A stretch of 64,000 nt of DNA. Origin: Synechococcales cyanobacterium C42_A2020_086 (lineage in GTDB: Bacteria > Cyanobacteriota > Cyanobacteriia > Elainellales > Elainellaceae). The notes below the pieces were generated by a model. That model ran no database searches. It was not told the DNA's origin and worked only from the letters and a program-made list of their open reading frames with translations. The number at the start of each line of letters is the position of its first letter. Position 1 is the first letter of the stretch. Of this stretch, positions 35,369-44,718 are shown piece by piece. The stretch is from positions 1 through 64,000 of the forward strand of contig JACYLU010000036.1 of the NCBI GenBank assembly GCA_015272325.1, read 5' to 3'. The position numbers and the translations under genes are program-made.

Positions 35369-36145
35369 GTGGCTAGCGGTCGTCGCATTTTTATTGGTGA
35401 TGTACATGGTCATTACGATGGCTTGATGCAGTTGCTGGAGGCGTTGGCTCCCGGTAGAATCGATCAAGTCTACTTTGTGGGCGATCTCATCGATCGAGGA
35501 CCCAAGAGCGCGCAGGTGATTCAATTCATTCGCGAGCATGGCTATACCTGTGTGCTAGGCAATCACGAACAGCTATTGCTGGAAGCCTTTCCCGGCAGCA
35601 AGGTTTCTCAGTATGCCTTGCAAGCCTGGCTGCAAAGTGGTGGACAGTCCACCGTAGCCAGCTACAGCAAACCCGAGGTGCTGCTAGAAAACCTAGAGTG
35701 GTTGCGGACGTTGCCCCCTTACTTGGACTTAGGTGATATCTGGCTCGTACATGCTGGGCTACACCCCGAACTGCCGATTCATGCCCAAACCTCGCAGGAG
35801 TTTTGCTGGATTCGCGAGGAGTTCCACAGTGCACCTCAGCCCTACTTCCCCGATAAGCTGATCATCACTGGCCACACCATTACCTTTACCTTGCCAGGAG
35901 TGACACCAGGCACCTTGGCTCGTGGGCAGGGCTGGCTCGATATCGATACCGGCGCTTACCATCCCAAGAGTGGCTGGTTAACGGCCGTCGATATGACGCA
36001 AGAGCAGGTCTATCAAATCAACGTGTTTCAACAGAAGTTGCGCAAACTGCCGTTGGCTGAAGCTACGGTGACCGTTGAACCCAAGCAGATTGCCTGCCGG
36101 CGTCAGGCGACCACCTCGGCGCTAGAACCTGTCATTCCATCTTGA
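35369..36145 (+). CDS. PPP-family metallophosphoesterase (serine/threonine phosphatase-like)
   Basis: 258 residues. The metal-binding signature is complete: 'RRIFIGDVHGHYDGLMQLLE' (GDxHG), 'VYFVGDLIDRGPKSAQVI' (GDxxDRG), 'TCVLGNHEQLLLEAF' (GNHE), followed by 'WLVHAGLHPELPI' and 'IITGHTITFTLPG'. It belongs with bacterial PPP phosphatases acting on phospho-Ser/Thr or Ap4A-like substrates. Residues after about 230 are a short variable tail. GTG start at 35369 with AAGGA 11 bases upstream. Confidence 0.88.
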   Translation: MASGRRIFIGDVHGHYDGLMQLLEALAPGRIDQVYFVGDLIDRGPKSAQVIQFIREHGYTCVLGNHEQLLLEAFPGSKVSQYALQAWLQSGGQSTVASYSKPEVLLENLEWLRTLPPYLDLGDIWLVHAGLHPELPIHAQTSQEFCWIREEFHSAPQPYFPDKLIITGHTITFTLPGVTPGTLARGQGWLDIDTGAYHPKSGWLTAVDMTQEQVYQINVFQQKLRKLPLAEATVTVEPKQIACRRQATTSALEPVIPS

Positions 36146-36184
36146 AGGAGTCTTGCAGGAGCATCGAGCCGCTGCTAATCCTGG

Positions 36185-36484
36185 CTAATCTTGATCGTCC
36201 GAGGAGTCATCCTCTGGCAAATCGGGTGGAGGTGGTTTCGGTGTGTCGATTAGCGCTTTTTTCGACTGCTTCAACCGCTGCCAAAGCCGCTTGATCTCCA
36301 GGTAGGCTTCCTCGGTGGTAATTTTGCCGTTCGTTTCTAATCCGCAAATGTAGGAGACCCGCTGCGCAAATTCTTGCAGGTTGGCATTGAACGCCAAGTT
36401 TTCTGGCTTGAAGTCGCCATGGTAGCGTGCGCGCGGGTAGAGAAATCGGTTTTTATCGTCATTATTTTTAGACTGATCCACCAC
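36185..36484 (-). CDS. Conserved cyanobacterial hypothetical protein (DUF7219-like)
   Basis: 99 residues, soluble and highly charged. The core 'FKPENLAFNANLQEFAQRVS' and 'YICGLETNGKITTEEAYLEI' is a pattern I associate with a small family found only in cyanobacteria. The C-terminus is acidic and proline-rich. Function unknown. Convergent with the phosphatase gene, 39 bases apart. Confidence 0.75.
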   Translation of the reverse strand: MVDQSKNNDDKNRFLYPRARYHGDFKPENLAFNANLQEFAQRVSYICGLETNGKITTEEAYLEIKRLWQRLKQSKKALIDTPKPPPPDLPEDDSSDDQD

Positions 36485-36719
36485 AGCTCTAGCTCACTTT
36501 TGTGCTTAAATAACAACTCGCATAAACCACAACCCTAAAACCGCGTTACTTCCAAGAAACTCGCCCAAGCCCGCAACTCAATCCTTCTGTAGTGTAAAGC
36601 GAAAAGCCAGTCCTGCTGATAAAGATCTTCAGTGAGATAGAGATCTGAGATAGAGAGCGCTCTACACTGCCAGCGGGAGTGGGACCTACATTATATGAGC
36701 AGTTAAGTTGAGAGTTAAG

Positions 36720-37223
36720 TCAACTTGAATGCCCTGTCTTGAGCCAGCGATGCACCTGCTCGATGGCAGCGGTCGGGGTTTCAGTGACGGTTACACGCTC
36801 GGGAGCCAATTGCTGAAAAAAGCGTTGACTAACCGTTTCACAGCCCAGCAGAATCACCGGCTTGCCAACCTTGAGCGCTAGAGATACCTCCGACGCCGTG
36901 CCACTGCCCATGCCGCAGGCAATCACAACCTGACTGCTCAGAACATTAATGATGTTACGAGCGTTCCCCATTCCCGTAACAATCGCGAGATCCACAGCGG
37001 CGGAGAGATTCCTGTCGTCGGCATCGGGCAAAATGCCAATCGTCAGCCCATTCGCCTGCTGGGCACCCCGGTTTGCAGCGTCCATAACCCCGCAATTTCT
37101 GCCGCCAGTGAGCAACACCCAACCCTGCTGGGCAATGAGTTGTCCGAGGTGATAAGCCAATTGCGTCTCAGACTCCGTTGCTGCGTCGCCTGGACCCATG
37201 ACGCCAATAATCGGTTTGCGCAT
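36720..37223 (-). CDS. TIGR00725 / LOG-family Rossmann-fold protein
   Basis: 167 residues. 'KPIIGVMGPGDAATESETQL' forms the first strand and loop; 'GWVLLTGGRNCGVMDAANRG' and 'VIACGMGSGTASEVSLALKV' are the two conserved blocks, the second corresponding to the PGGxGTxxE nucleotide-phosphate motif of the LOG/lysine-decarboxylase-like family in altered form (GMGSGTASE). TIGR00725 members have unknown substrates; relatives include cytokinin-activating phosphoribohydrolases. ATG at 37223; no gene partner nearby. Confidence 0.83.
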   Translation of the reverse strand: MRKPIIGVMGPGDAATESETQLAYHLGQLIAQQGWVLLTGGRNCGVMDAANRGAQQANGLTIGILPDADDRNLSAAVDLAIVTGMGNARNIINVLSSQVVIACGMGSGTASEVSLALKVGKPVILLGCETVSQRFFQQLAPERVTVTETPTAAIEQVHRWLKTGHSS

Positions 37224-37451
37224 GGTGTTTGATTGTCTTTTTATTTCTAGATTAATGAGTTAGTCAGAATGTAGATTGGCGCATTAGCGACTGCCAGTTG
37301 GCGGCTCAGCAGAGCCTCTCGTGAGTTTGGTGAAGGCTATGGGCAGACTGAGAGAGTCTGAGCAGCAACTAAAGCACCATGGGAGGCGCCTATCGGCTCT
37401 CTCTTGACTGCTGAGTCTTGCTTGGATGAAACGCTATATCGCTGGAACCCT

Positions 37452-38600
37452 ATGGGCACTGATTTCTCTTGCAGCTCTGCACCGGCTGAGGAAGCTGGAA
37501 ACCGTTCCGTCGAGGCACAGCCGCCTGCGGTGGATCCAACCATGGTGCACTCCGTCGCAGTTCAGAACCTGCCGCTCCTATCGGTGATTATCCCGATTTA
37601 TAACGGTGAGGCAGATTTGCCCGAGTTGTTTCGCTGTTTGCAGACCCAGACCTATCCGAGGGAGCGAGTCGAGTTCTGGCTAGTTAACAACAATAGCTCT
37701 GACCAAACAGCAGCCATGGTGCAAGCTCAATCTCAGCGCGATCCCCGATTCCGCTACCTGCACGAAGCGATTCAAAGTGCTTACGCCGCTCGCAATACAG
37801 GAATTCGAGCCGCCAACGGGTCCATTTTAGTATTCACCGATGCCGACTGCCGACCCCAGCCGGATTGGTTGTGGCAGCTCGTGCAGCCCTTTGCCGATCC
37901 CAAGGTTGGTATTGTGGCAGGCGAAGTCACCGCTCTACCGGGCAACACACTCCTTGAACGATTTGCCGACCGTCAGGATACGCTGTCACAGAAGCATACG
38001 CTGTCGCATCCCTTTTGTGCCTATGGACAAACCGCCAATTTGGCTCTGCGGCGGTCAATTCTGGAGCAAACGGGGCTGTTTCGCCCGTACCTGACGACTG
38101 GTGGCGATGCCGACTTGTGCTGGCGCATCTTGCGAGGCGGCGACTGGCAGATTCGCTGGGCAAAACAGGCGATTGTTCAGCATCGGCACCGCGCTACTCT
38201 ACCCGAACTGCGCCGGCAGTGGCAGCGCTATGGTCGCTCCAATCGTTATTTACACCAGCTGCATGGCGCTAGCTTGATGCCCGAACTGACCTTATTCCAG
38301 GGGGTGTATCGCTGCAGTCGCTGGCTGCTAAAAGAGATACCGCTGGCCGTGATCCAGTTATTCATAACAGTATTCACAAAAGTTAATACTTTTGGGACTG
38401 GCGTGAGCGAGTTCGTTGATGCGATGGTAGAAACACCCCTGACTTTAATTTGCCAGCAGGCTCGGGCCCAAGGACAACGACAAGCTCGCCTTCCAGCCGC
38501 CGCCAAGATCATTGCCTGGTTAACGCCGCCATCCGCTGTGGTTGGTTCTGAGGCAGTATCTAGCACTGCTCCAGAGGGTAAGGACAGGCATCGAGTGTAA
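37452..38600 (+). CDS. Glycosyltransferase family 2 protein
   Basis: 382 residues. The GT-A fold begins 'LLSVIIPIYNGEADLPELFR', with 'EFWLVNNNSSDQTAAMVQAQ' (NNNSxDxT), the metal-binding DxD in 'ILVFTDADCRPQPDWLWQLV' and the acceptor-region 'TTGGDADLCWRILRGG'. Such enzymes transfer sugars from nucleotide-sugars to glycans or lipids at the cytoplasmic membrane face; the C-terminal hydrophobic part (about 310-330) may bind membrane. The start is uncertain: ATG at 37452 follows GGAACCCT, while the long frame opens at a TTG at 37404 and another ATG lies at 37542. Acceptor unknown; it stands alone. Confidence 0.85.
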   Translation: MGTDFSCSSAPAEEAGNRSVEAQPPAVDPTMVHSVAVQNLPLLSVIIPIYNGEADLPELFRCLQTQTYPRERVEFWLVNNNSSDQTAAMVQAQSQRDPRFRYLHEAIQSAYAARNTGIRAANGSILVFTDADCRPQPDWLWQLVQPFADPKVGIVAGEVTALPGNTLLERFADRQDTLSQKHTLSHPFCAYGQTANLALRRSILEQTGLFRPYLTTGGDADLCWRILRGGDWQIRWAKQAIVQHRHRATLPELRRQWQRYGRSNRYLHQLHGASLMPELTLFQGVYRCSRWLLKEIPLAVIQLFITVFTKVNTFGTGVSEFVDAMVETPLTLICQQARAQGQRQARLPAAAKIIAWLTPPSAVVGSEAVSSTAPEGKDRHRV

Positions 38601-38884
38601 TAAAGATTTGTCTGAGAACGGCGCAAGGCTGAATGAAGTTGCGGGTTGCAATCTTGCTAACGGAATAGGGAATTATGAGCACGATAAATTTTATCTAAGC
38701 TTTCATCTGTCTTTTGCTAGACCTCAACTGCTGAAACTGCCCTGCTATAGTGGACTTTCTGCCTCAGCCTATAACGGGCGGCCTACAACGGGCGGCAGAA
38801 CGTGAGAGGTTGCTCTCTCTGTCCAGCTATGAGTTTATTTGCGATTCCTTGCTGCTAGCAGTTTACTGAACCGATCCCTGTGAC
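38601..38884. other. Intergenic region with a small direct repeat
   Basis: About 280 bases between two same-strand genes. AACGGGCGGC occurs twice, at 38773-38782 and 38787-38796, about 90 bases before the hydrolase start. No ORF or RNA is recognised. Confidence 0.45.
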
Positions 38885-40810
38885 ATGCTCGTGAATGCCT
38901 CTTCACCGTCTCGGACTAGACGACCCCGTCCGTCTTACTGTCAACCCTCTGCCGTTCTGCCGCAGCAACAAGGTTCTGAGTTCAGCGCTGGCCGCTCTCG
39001 CTGGTTGGCTCGCCTTCGCGGCGTCTGTTGTGGGCTAGCACTGGCACTAGGTTGGGGTTCCACGTTGCCGGCAACCGCAGCAGACCAAGTTGCCATTCGC
39101 CTCGGTCCACTGAAGCAAACCGTCGCTGTTCGCGATCTTGAATATTTTGCCCAAACGGGCCGCATTCCTCCTCGACTGCGCCTCTATGCCCCCTTGCTTA
39201 CCTCTGAGGTGCAGGAGGCACTGCGTAGCGAACTGCGGCTCGATCCCAGTGTGGGCGAAAAACTTGTGGAAGACCTGCTGCACTCTTCCGCTGGAGAGCG
39301 CTTTCTCAACACGTTACAGGCTGCTATTCCTGATACCGACGCTGCTCAACTGCAAACGGCACTACTGCAAGCCGCCAAGCAGTCCGATGGAGTCACTATT
39401 CTTGACCTACTGCGCAGTTTTCCTAGCCAAACTGTAACCATTGATGCTATGTCGGCGATTGCGCTGGCCTCGCAGATGAATTTGCCGTATTGGCAGAGCC
39501 AGGCGTTGAGTTCCTTGCTAGAACGAGAGCTGACGGTTAAAGGGGAGCCTCTACGCACTTCCTTTGATCCCACGAAAACGGGTCCTCACTGGGTATGGAA
39601 GCAAACCATGGTGCTGCGAGACTACCAGCGCGATCGCAGCATTCCCGTTGATCTCTACTGGAGCCGCCGCACCCAGGGGCCGCTCGTCGTCATTTCCCAC
39701 GGGTTTGGCGCCGATCGCCGCTTTCTAGGCTATTTGGCATATCATCTGTCCTCCTATGGGTTGACCGTGGTAGCCCTCGAGCACCCCGCCAGCAATGTAG
39801 CCTGGCTCACTGGCGATAGTATGGCGGCGTCATCCGCGGAACGCAGCACTATCCTGCCTGCCACCGAATTTGTCGATCGCCCCAAAGATATTAGCTTCGT
39901 ACTCGATCGGCTCAGCCGCCTCAACCAGTTCTCTAGTACCCTGGGCGGCAAATTTAATACGCAGCAGGTCACGGTGATTGGGCACTCGCTGGGTGGTTAT
40001 ACGGCGTTGGCTCTGGCAGGGGCCGACCTTAGCCTAGATCACCTGCGGCAGTTCTGCAATGATCCCAACCCGGTGATGCTGTCTCCGGCAGATTTGATTC
40101 AGTGCAACGCGGCGGATTTGCCTGAGCCGCCCGAGCCGCTACGAGATCCACGTGTCGCGCAGACCATTCTGCTCAATCCGGTGATGGGGCGATTGTTTGA
40201 TGCCAACAGCTTGGCCCAGGTGAAAATTCCCGTTTTGGTGCTAGCGGGAACCGACGATGCCATTACACCGGCGGTGAGTCAGCAGTTTCTGCCCTTTACC
40301 CAACTGCAGACGACCAAGTATTTGCTGACGGCTATCGGTGGCACCCATCTCAGCGTTGGGGACCCAGCAAACCTGAATCAAGTGCTAGCCCAGAGTGTGT
40401 TTGTGCGTGAGCGGGGCGAGCAGGAAACCGAGGAACTGCGCCAACTGCTGCAAGCGGTGAGTTTGGCCTTTATCAAACAGCTAACGCCAGAGTCTCGTCG
40501 CTATACGCCTTTTCTAACCCCGGCCTATGCGCAATCTTTTTCGACGCCTAGCCTGAAGTTGCGACTCAACTCGGAATTGCCACCTAATTTTTCGAACTGG
40601 CTAAAAATGGCAGCTTTGCCGATGGAGCAACTGATCGCAACGACGCTCTCGAAACGCGCTCAGTCCCAAGGATTTTGCGGAACGAATCTACCCTGCCTCG
40701 TCAGTGGTGTACCGCTCGTCATGTTTATTCTGCCGGGGGGGTTGCCGCTGGCAGCTCGCCACTTCTTTCAGTTGAAGCGACAGGCAGAGCGAAAACGGCG
40801 ACGGCGCTAA
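38885..40810 (+). CDS. Alpha/beta hydrolase with N-terminal DUF1400
   Basis: 641 residues. An N-terminal hydrophobic segment 'GVCCGLALALGWGSTLPATA' with a likely AxA signal cleavage precedes DUF1400 (about 65-195, 'DQVAIRLGPLKQTVAVRDLE'), a domain typical of cyanobacterial hydrolases. The hydrolase core runs from about 235 to 500: oxyanion region 'PLVVISHGFGADRRFLGYLA', nucleophile elbow 'QVTVIGHSLGGYTALALAG', acid in 'PVLVLAGTDDAITPA', histidine in 'AIGGTHLSVGD'. The triad Ser-Asp-His is therefore complete. Substrate (lipid or ester) is unknown; likely exported or membrane-anchored. Confidence 0.87.
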   Translation: MLVNASSPSRTRRPRPSYCQPSAVLPQQQGSEFSAGRSRWLARLRGVCCGLALALGWGSTLPATAADQVAIRLGPLKQTVAVRDLEYFAQTGRIPPRLRLYAPLLTSEVQEALRSELRLDPSVGEKLVEDLLHSSAGERFLNTLQAAIPDTDAAQLQTALLQAAKQSDGVTILDLLRSFPSQTVTIDAMSAIALASQMNLPYWQSQALSSLLERELTVKGEPLRTSFDPTKTGPHWVWKQTMVLRDYQRDRSIPVDLYWSRRTQGPLVVISHGFGADRRFLGYLAYHLSSYGLTVVALEHPASNVAWLTGDSMAASSAERSTILPATEFVDRPKDISFVLDRLSRLNQFSSTLGGKFNTQQVTVIGHSLGGYTALALAGADLSLDHLRQFCNDPNPVMLSPADLIQCNAADLPEPPEPLRDPRVAQTILLNPVMGRLFDANSLAQVKIPVLVLAGTDDAITPAVSQQFLPFTQLQTTKYLLTAIGGTHLSVGDPANLNQVLAQSVFVRERGEQETEELRQLLQAVSLAFIKQLTPESRRYTPFLTPAYAQSFSTPSLKLRLNSELPPNFSNWLKMAALPMEQLIATTLSKRAQSQGFCGTNLPCLVSGVPLVMFILPGGLPLAARHFFQLKRQAERKRRRR

Positions 40811-40824
40811 GTGGGTCTCGGTAG

Positions 40825-40932
40825 CTACCTCCGGACTGCCTCGAACGCCTTGGCTATCTCGATGGCCAACTTCAGCTCACCCTGATGTTTGCCAGCGCCG
40901 GGGTCACCGAGGTAAAATTCCGTCTCTGTTCG
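40825..40932 (-). pseudogene. Possible orphan C-terminal coding remnant
   Basis: On the reverse strand, 35 codons between an upstream TAG and a terminal TAG (40825-40827) read TETEFYLGDPGAGKHQ followed by 'GELKLAIEIAKAFEAVRR', a convincing amphipathic helix with strongly protein-like composition. There is no start codon at its head and no family was recognised. It may be a truncated gene end or chance. Confidence 0.3.
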
Positions 40933-41019
40933 CTACATTTGAAACAGCTCTTGTTTAAAAAACTCCGGTTATTCAACTACCTATCTCAATTCATTTAAGA
41001 TTCAGGGGCGGAACTTCCA

Positions 41020-41490
41020 GTGAATTTACTGCAGACGGCAACTACTGTTTCAAGCCCACCGAGTTTTACCGTTTGGTTGCTGCTTGGCTTTATTTTTCTC
41101 TTTCTTGGGGTTGTGGTGGGTGAGCCAACGGCAGCTTCCTTAGGGCTAGCAGCCATCATCACCGCGATTGCGGCGCTCACCGTTCCTTCGCTCACCGTGC
41201 AGGTAGTGATTTGGGGGGTGTTGGCGATTGCCCTTACGGTGGTGCTCCGCGGTTTGGTGCCGATGCCGTCGCGAGAAGAGCAGCCAGACACGGAAGCCAC
41301 GGTGTCGGAAACCATTCCCAAAGGCGGCATTGGCTGGGTGTTTTACGAGGGTGCTCTTTGGAAAGCTCGCTGTCAAATTTCTGACCTGTCGATTGCAACT
41401 GGGCAAACGGTGCATGTTGTGGGACGCCAGGGACTGACGCTGATTGTTTTACCGTTAGACTTTCCCGAAGAATTTGACCAACACACCTAA
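41020..41490 (+). CDS. NfeD family membrane protein
   Basis: 156 residues. Three hydrophobic segments ('TVWLLLGFIFLFLGVVVGEP', 'SLGLAAIITAIAALTVPSLT', 'LTVQVVIWGVLAIALTVVLR') precede a C-terminal OB-fold domain (about 95-156, 'GGIGWVFYEGALWKARCQIS' and 'VHVVGRQGLTLIVLP') as in short-form NfeD proteins. NfeD proteins usually act with stomatin-like SPFH partners in membrane quality control, and an SPFH gene follows about 200 bases downstream. GTG start at 41020 after AGGGGCGGA. Confidence 0.88.
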   Translation: MNLLQTATTVSSPPSFTVWLLLGFIFLFLGVVVGEPTAASLGLAAIITAIAALTVPSLTVQVVIWGVLAIALTVVLRGLVPMPSREEQPDTEATVSETIPKGGIGWVFYEGALWKARCQISDLSIATGQTVHVVGRQGLTLIVLPLDFPEEFDQHT

Positions 41491-41697
41491 ATGCTGCAAG
41501 GGAGGCAGCCCGTGAACTGCTAGCGGCTAGGTTGGGCTAATAGGATTTGCCTAACATTTGGCTAACATGAGGATAGTAAACAGGTGTGGCTTTGCAGCAT
41601 TGCTGTGAGCTTTGATTCCTCTTGTATCCTCTATACCTGTACCCCCTATAGTAGAACTATTATTGCGTCTTGCTCCGACGCCAGGAAACCGGTACCT

Positions 41698-42621
41698 ATG
41701 AATACACTGATTTGGGTCTTTGCACTCGTACTGACAGCGGTAGGTGCGACCGTAGGCTCGGTCAAACGAATCAATGAAGGAGAAGAAGCCCTCGTTGAAC
41801 GGCTTGGGCGCTACCATCGGACGTTGAAGCCGGGTCTCAACTTTGGCGTTTTGCCGATTGTGGATGAACTCGTTGCCCGAGCTAATACACGAGAGCAAAC
41901 GTTAGATATTCCCCCCACTCCTGTCATCACCCGAGATAGTGTATCCCTCGACATCAACGCCGTAATCTTCTGGCGCATCATGGACCTATACTCAGCCTAT
42001 TACGAAATTGATGATGTTAAGGTAGCACTGCAAAACCTAGTGGTGACCATTCTGCGCTCCAAAATTGGTGAGCTTGATCTGCAAAAAACCTACTCTTCAC
42101 GGGAAGAGATCAACCGAGCTTTGTTGGAGAGCCTAGATGAAGCCACTGAACCTTGGGGTGTGAAGGTGACTCGGGTCGAGATTCAAGACATCAAACTTCC
42201 CGAAGAGATGCGGCGTGCCCTAGAGAAAGAACGGGCGGCACAGAGCGAGAAACGAGCTGCTATTTCGCTTGCTGAAGGGGAACGCGATGCAGCGATTGCT
42301 GCGGCAGAGGGTGCTCGCCAGGCGGCTATTAAGAATGCCGAAGCGGTAGCCGAGTCGGTGCGACGGATTGCCGAAGCCATGCCATCCCAGGCAAATCCCC
42401 AGGAAATCTTGCGTTATCTCGTCATGCAGCGCTATGTGGAGGCCAATCTGCAGCTTGGCGAAAGCAACAACTCCAAGGTGATCTTTATGAATCCTCGGGA
42501 TCTGACCCAGAGCATTGCCGAGTTCATTGTGGAGCCCAACGTTCCTCAGAATCCGCCCCGTCCCAATAGCGCAAACGGATCTAGCAATGCCGGAGACGGT
42601 TCCAGTGGGGTGAGCAGCTAA
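41698..42621 (+). CDS. SPFH/Band 7 stomatin-like membrane protein
   Basis: 307 residues. One N-terminal helix 'LIWVFALVLTAVGATVG' anchors an SPFH domain ('EALVERLGRYHRTLKPGLNF', 'PPTPVITRDSVSLDINAVIF', 'SREEINRALLESLDEATEPW') and an alanine/glutamate-rich coiled coil ('AISLAEGERDAAIAAAEGAR') that drives oligomerisation; the C-terminus is a flexible Ser/Gly tail. Matches prokaryotic stomatin/slipin partners of NfeD. The ATG at 41698 has AGGAAA 10 bases before it; an upstream in-frame extension of 38 residues is unlikely. Confidence 0.93.
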   Translation: MNTLIWVFALVLTAVGATVGSVKRINEGEEALVERLGRYHRTLKPGLNFGVLPIVDELVARANTREQTLDIPPTPVITRDSVSLDINAVIFWRIMDLYSAYYEIDDVKVALQNLVVTILRSKIGELDLQKTYSSREEINRALLESLDEATEPWGVKVTRVEIQDIKLPEEMRRALEKERAAQSEKRAAISLAEGERDAAIAAAEGARQAAIKNAEAVAESVRRIAEAMPSQANPQEILRYLVMQRYVEANLQLGESNNSKVIFMNPRDLTQSIAEFIVEPNVPQNPPRPNSANGSSNAGDGSSGVSS

Positions 42622-42653
42622 TCGGTTGCACCCGTGCGCTCTGCTGCTCGTTT

Positions 42654-43538
42654 CTACCGCCAGAGAGCATCTGCTACACGGCAAACATCGTGCATTTCCG
42701 CAACATCATGCACCCGTAGAATGTCGCCACCGCCTGCAACGGCTGCACAGCAAGTAGCGGCTGTACCCCAAATCCGCTGCTTGGGATCTGGCTGATTCAA
42801 CACATGCCCAATGAAGCTCTTACGAGAGGGACCAATCAGCAACGGGTAACCCAAACGACGCAGACGGGGCAGTTGCCGCAAAATCTCTAGATTCTGAGCA
42901 TAGGTTTTCGCAAAGCCGATACCCGGATCTAGAATAATGTGCTGCGGTGCGACCCCTGCTGCCAGTGCTGCATCGGCTCGTTCGGTGAGGCAGGTTGCCA
43001 ACTCTTTGATCAGATCGGGGTAGTCGGTGAATTGCTGCATGGTTTTAGGCGTCCCCCGAATGTGCATCAAGACAATGGGGACTGCTAGCTCAGCAACAGT
43101 GGATAGCATAGCGGCGTCAAAGGTGGCCCCAGAAATGTCGTTGACCAGGTCGGCTCCAGCCTGAATAGCGGCCCGAGCGACGGCAGCGCGGGTTGTATCG
43201 ACCGAGATAGGCAGATCAGCCGCTGCACCGCTCGCCCGCAGAGCTTGGATTACCGGAATGACGCGCCGCAGTTCCTCGTCTAAAGGAACCTCCTCAGCCT
43301 GCGGTCGGGTAGACTGACCACCCACATCCAGGATGTCGGCTCCGGCTTGCACCATCCGTTCGGCTTGCGCCAGTGCTGCCTCGACAGTATTGAACTCGCC
43401 CCCGTCGCTGAAACTATCGGGGGTCACATTGAGGATGCCCATCAAGTAGGTCCGTTCTCCCCAGACAAAGGACCGACCGCGGAGCATCAGTCCGGGAGTA
43501 CTCGAAGCAGTCACAGTAGAGGAATCGGAGGGAGTCAT
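42654..43538 (-). CDS. folP: Dihydropteroate synthase
   Basis: 294 residues. TIM-barrel signatures: 'MGILNVTPDSFSDGGEF', 'GADILDVGGQSTRPQAEEVP', 'VNDISGATFDAAMLSTVAEL', 'VLMHIRGTPKTMQQF', 'IILDPGIGFAKTYAQNLEIL' and 'IGPSRKSFIGHVLNQ'. Joins 4-aminobenzoate to 6-hydroxymethyl-7,8-dihydropterin diphosphate in folate synthesis; sulfonamide target. The ATG at 43538 is used because the alternative at 43556 is a TTG. Convergent with the SPFH gene, about 30 bases apart. Confidence 0.95.
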   Translation of the reverse strand: MTPSDSSTVTASSTPGLMLRGRSFVWGERTYLMGILNVTPDSFSDGGEFNTVEAALAQAERMVQAGADILDVGGQSTRPQAEEVPLDEELRRVIPVIQALRASGAAADLPISVDTTRAAVARAAIQAGADLVNDISGATFDAAMLSTVAELAVPIVLMHIRGTPKTMQQFTDYPDLIKELATCLTERADAALAAGVAPQHIILDPGIGFAKTYAQNLEILRQLPRLRRLGYPLLIGPSRKSFIGHVLNQPDPKQRIWGTAATCCAAVAGGGDILRVHDVAEMHDVCRVADALWR

Positions 43539-43774
43539 GAATGAACTGGGAATCAAATAAGAACAATAGAAATCAAGGTGCGGCTAAAGGGCTGGCTTGA
43601 CGCGCGGCTAAACCCTGAACCGACTGTGAGTGAGGTCATGACCGACCCAGGGATGGAGCGGCAGCATCTACACAAGCCCTATCTACAAAATGATTGCCGC
43701 TACTCAATCGGAATGGGTGGCTCATTGGTAAGATCAAACACAATTCTAACCATCTTGTCCCGCTGCCTCACGCC

Positions 43775-44656
43775 ATGACTGCAACCCAATTTCGCTTTCC
43801 CGGCTTGCGCCAACTCGCTCGCTACCCCAAGCTTTCGATTCAAATGATGGCTGTGGGAGCGGCAATGACGCTACTGTTTGTGCTGGCGGCTCTGCTGGCA
43901 CCTGCCATGCAGTCGTGGGGCTGGCTGCAAGATCCGCTAGAGGGGCTAGCTAATCCTATCCATGATCCGCCCTCCGCGACGCACTGGTTTGGGACATCGC
44001 GTCAGGGATATGACGTGTTTTCCCGCACGATTTTTGGCTCCCAAGCCGCGCTGCAGGTGGTGGTACTGGCGACGATGTTGAGTTTGGTGATTGGCGTGCC
44101 GCTCGGCATGGTCAGTGGGTATGGCGGTGGCAGGCTAGATCGGCTGCTGCTGTTTCTAATGGATACAATTTATACGCTGCCGGGTTTACTGCTCTCAGTG
44201 ACGCTCGCCTTTGTTGTTGGCAAAGGGGTTTGGAACGCCGCCATTGCTCTCAGTATTGCCTATGTGCCTCAGTACTACCGCGTGGTGCGCAATCATACCG
44301 TTAGCGTCAAGACCGAGCTATTTATTGAGGCAGCTCGCTCGATGGGGGCTTCTACATGGCGAGTGCTGACGCGCTATCTGTTTTTTAATGTGATTCAGAG
44401 CGTGCCGGTACTGTTTACGCTGAATGCGGCTGATGCGGTCTTAGTGTTGGGGGGGCTAGGCTTTCTAGGGCTGGGTCTAGCCGACGAAACACCCGAGTGG
44501 GGCCGAGATTTGCAACAGGCGCTCGATGCCCTGCCAACTGGCATTTGGTGGACGGCGCTGTTTCCAGGGCTAGCGTTGACGCTGCTGGTGGTTGGGCTGT
44601 CATTGGTTGGCGAAGGGCTGAATGAACTGATCAATCCCCTGTCTCGTGAGGAGTAG
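43775..44656 (+). CDS. ABC transporter permease, DppC/OppC-like
   Basis: 293 residues, six predicted helices. N-terminal 'HDPPSATHWFGTSRQGYDVF' is the conserved pre-helix motif of dipeptide/nickel DppC-type permeases, followed by 'LSLVIGVPLGMVSGYGGGRL', 'AARSMGASTWRVLTRYLFFN' (EAA loop) and 'LGGLGFLGLGLADETPEWG'. It should pair with a DppB-like permease, ATPases and a binding protein, none of which is adjacent, so it is an orphan permease gene in this region. The ATG at 43775 is used; the longer frame starts at TTG. Confidence 0.88.
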   Translation: MTATQFRFPGLRQLARYPKLSIQMMAVGAAMTLLFVLAALLAPAMQSWGWLQDPLEGLANPIHDPPSATHWFGTSRQGYDVFSRTIFGSQAALQVVVLATMLSLVIGVPLGMVSGYGGGRLDRLLLFLMDTIYTLPGLLLSVTLAFVVGKGVWNAAIALSIAYVPQYYRVVRNHTVSVKTELFIEAARSMGASTWRVLTRYLFFNVIQSVPVLFTLNAADAVLVLGGLGFLGLGLADETPEWGRDLQQALDALPTGIWWTALFPGLALTLLVVGLSLVGEGLNELINPLSREE

Positions 44657-44718
44657 CTCCACGGCTGCTTTCCCTCACCCGTTGCCAGAACCATCAGCCT
44701 GAACCCGACTAAACGCCT

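Noticed and set aside
36653-36663. GAGAGCGCTCT shared with the palindrome at 63857-63868
   Set aside because: Only 11 bases and palindromic; two occurrences in 64 kb do not show a functional element.
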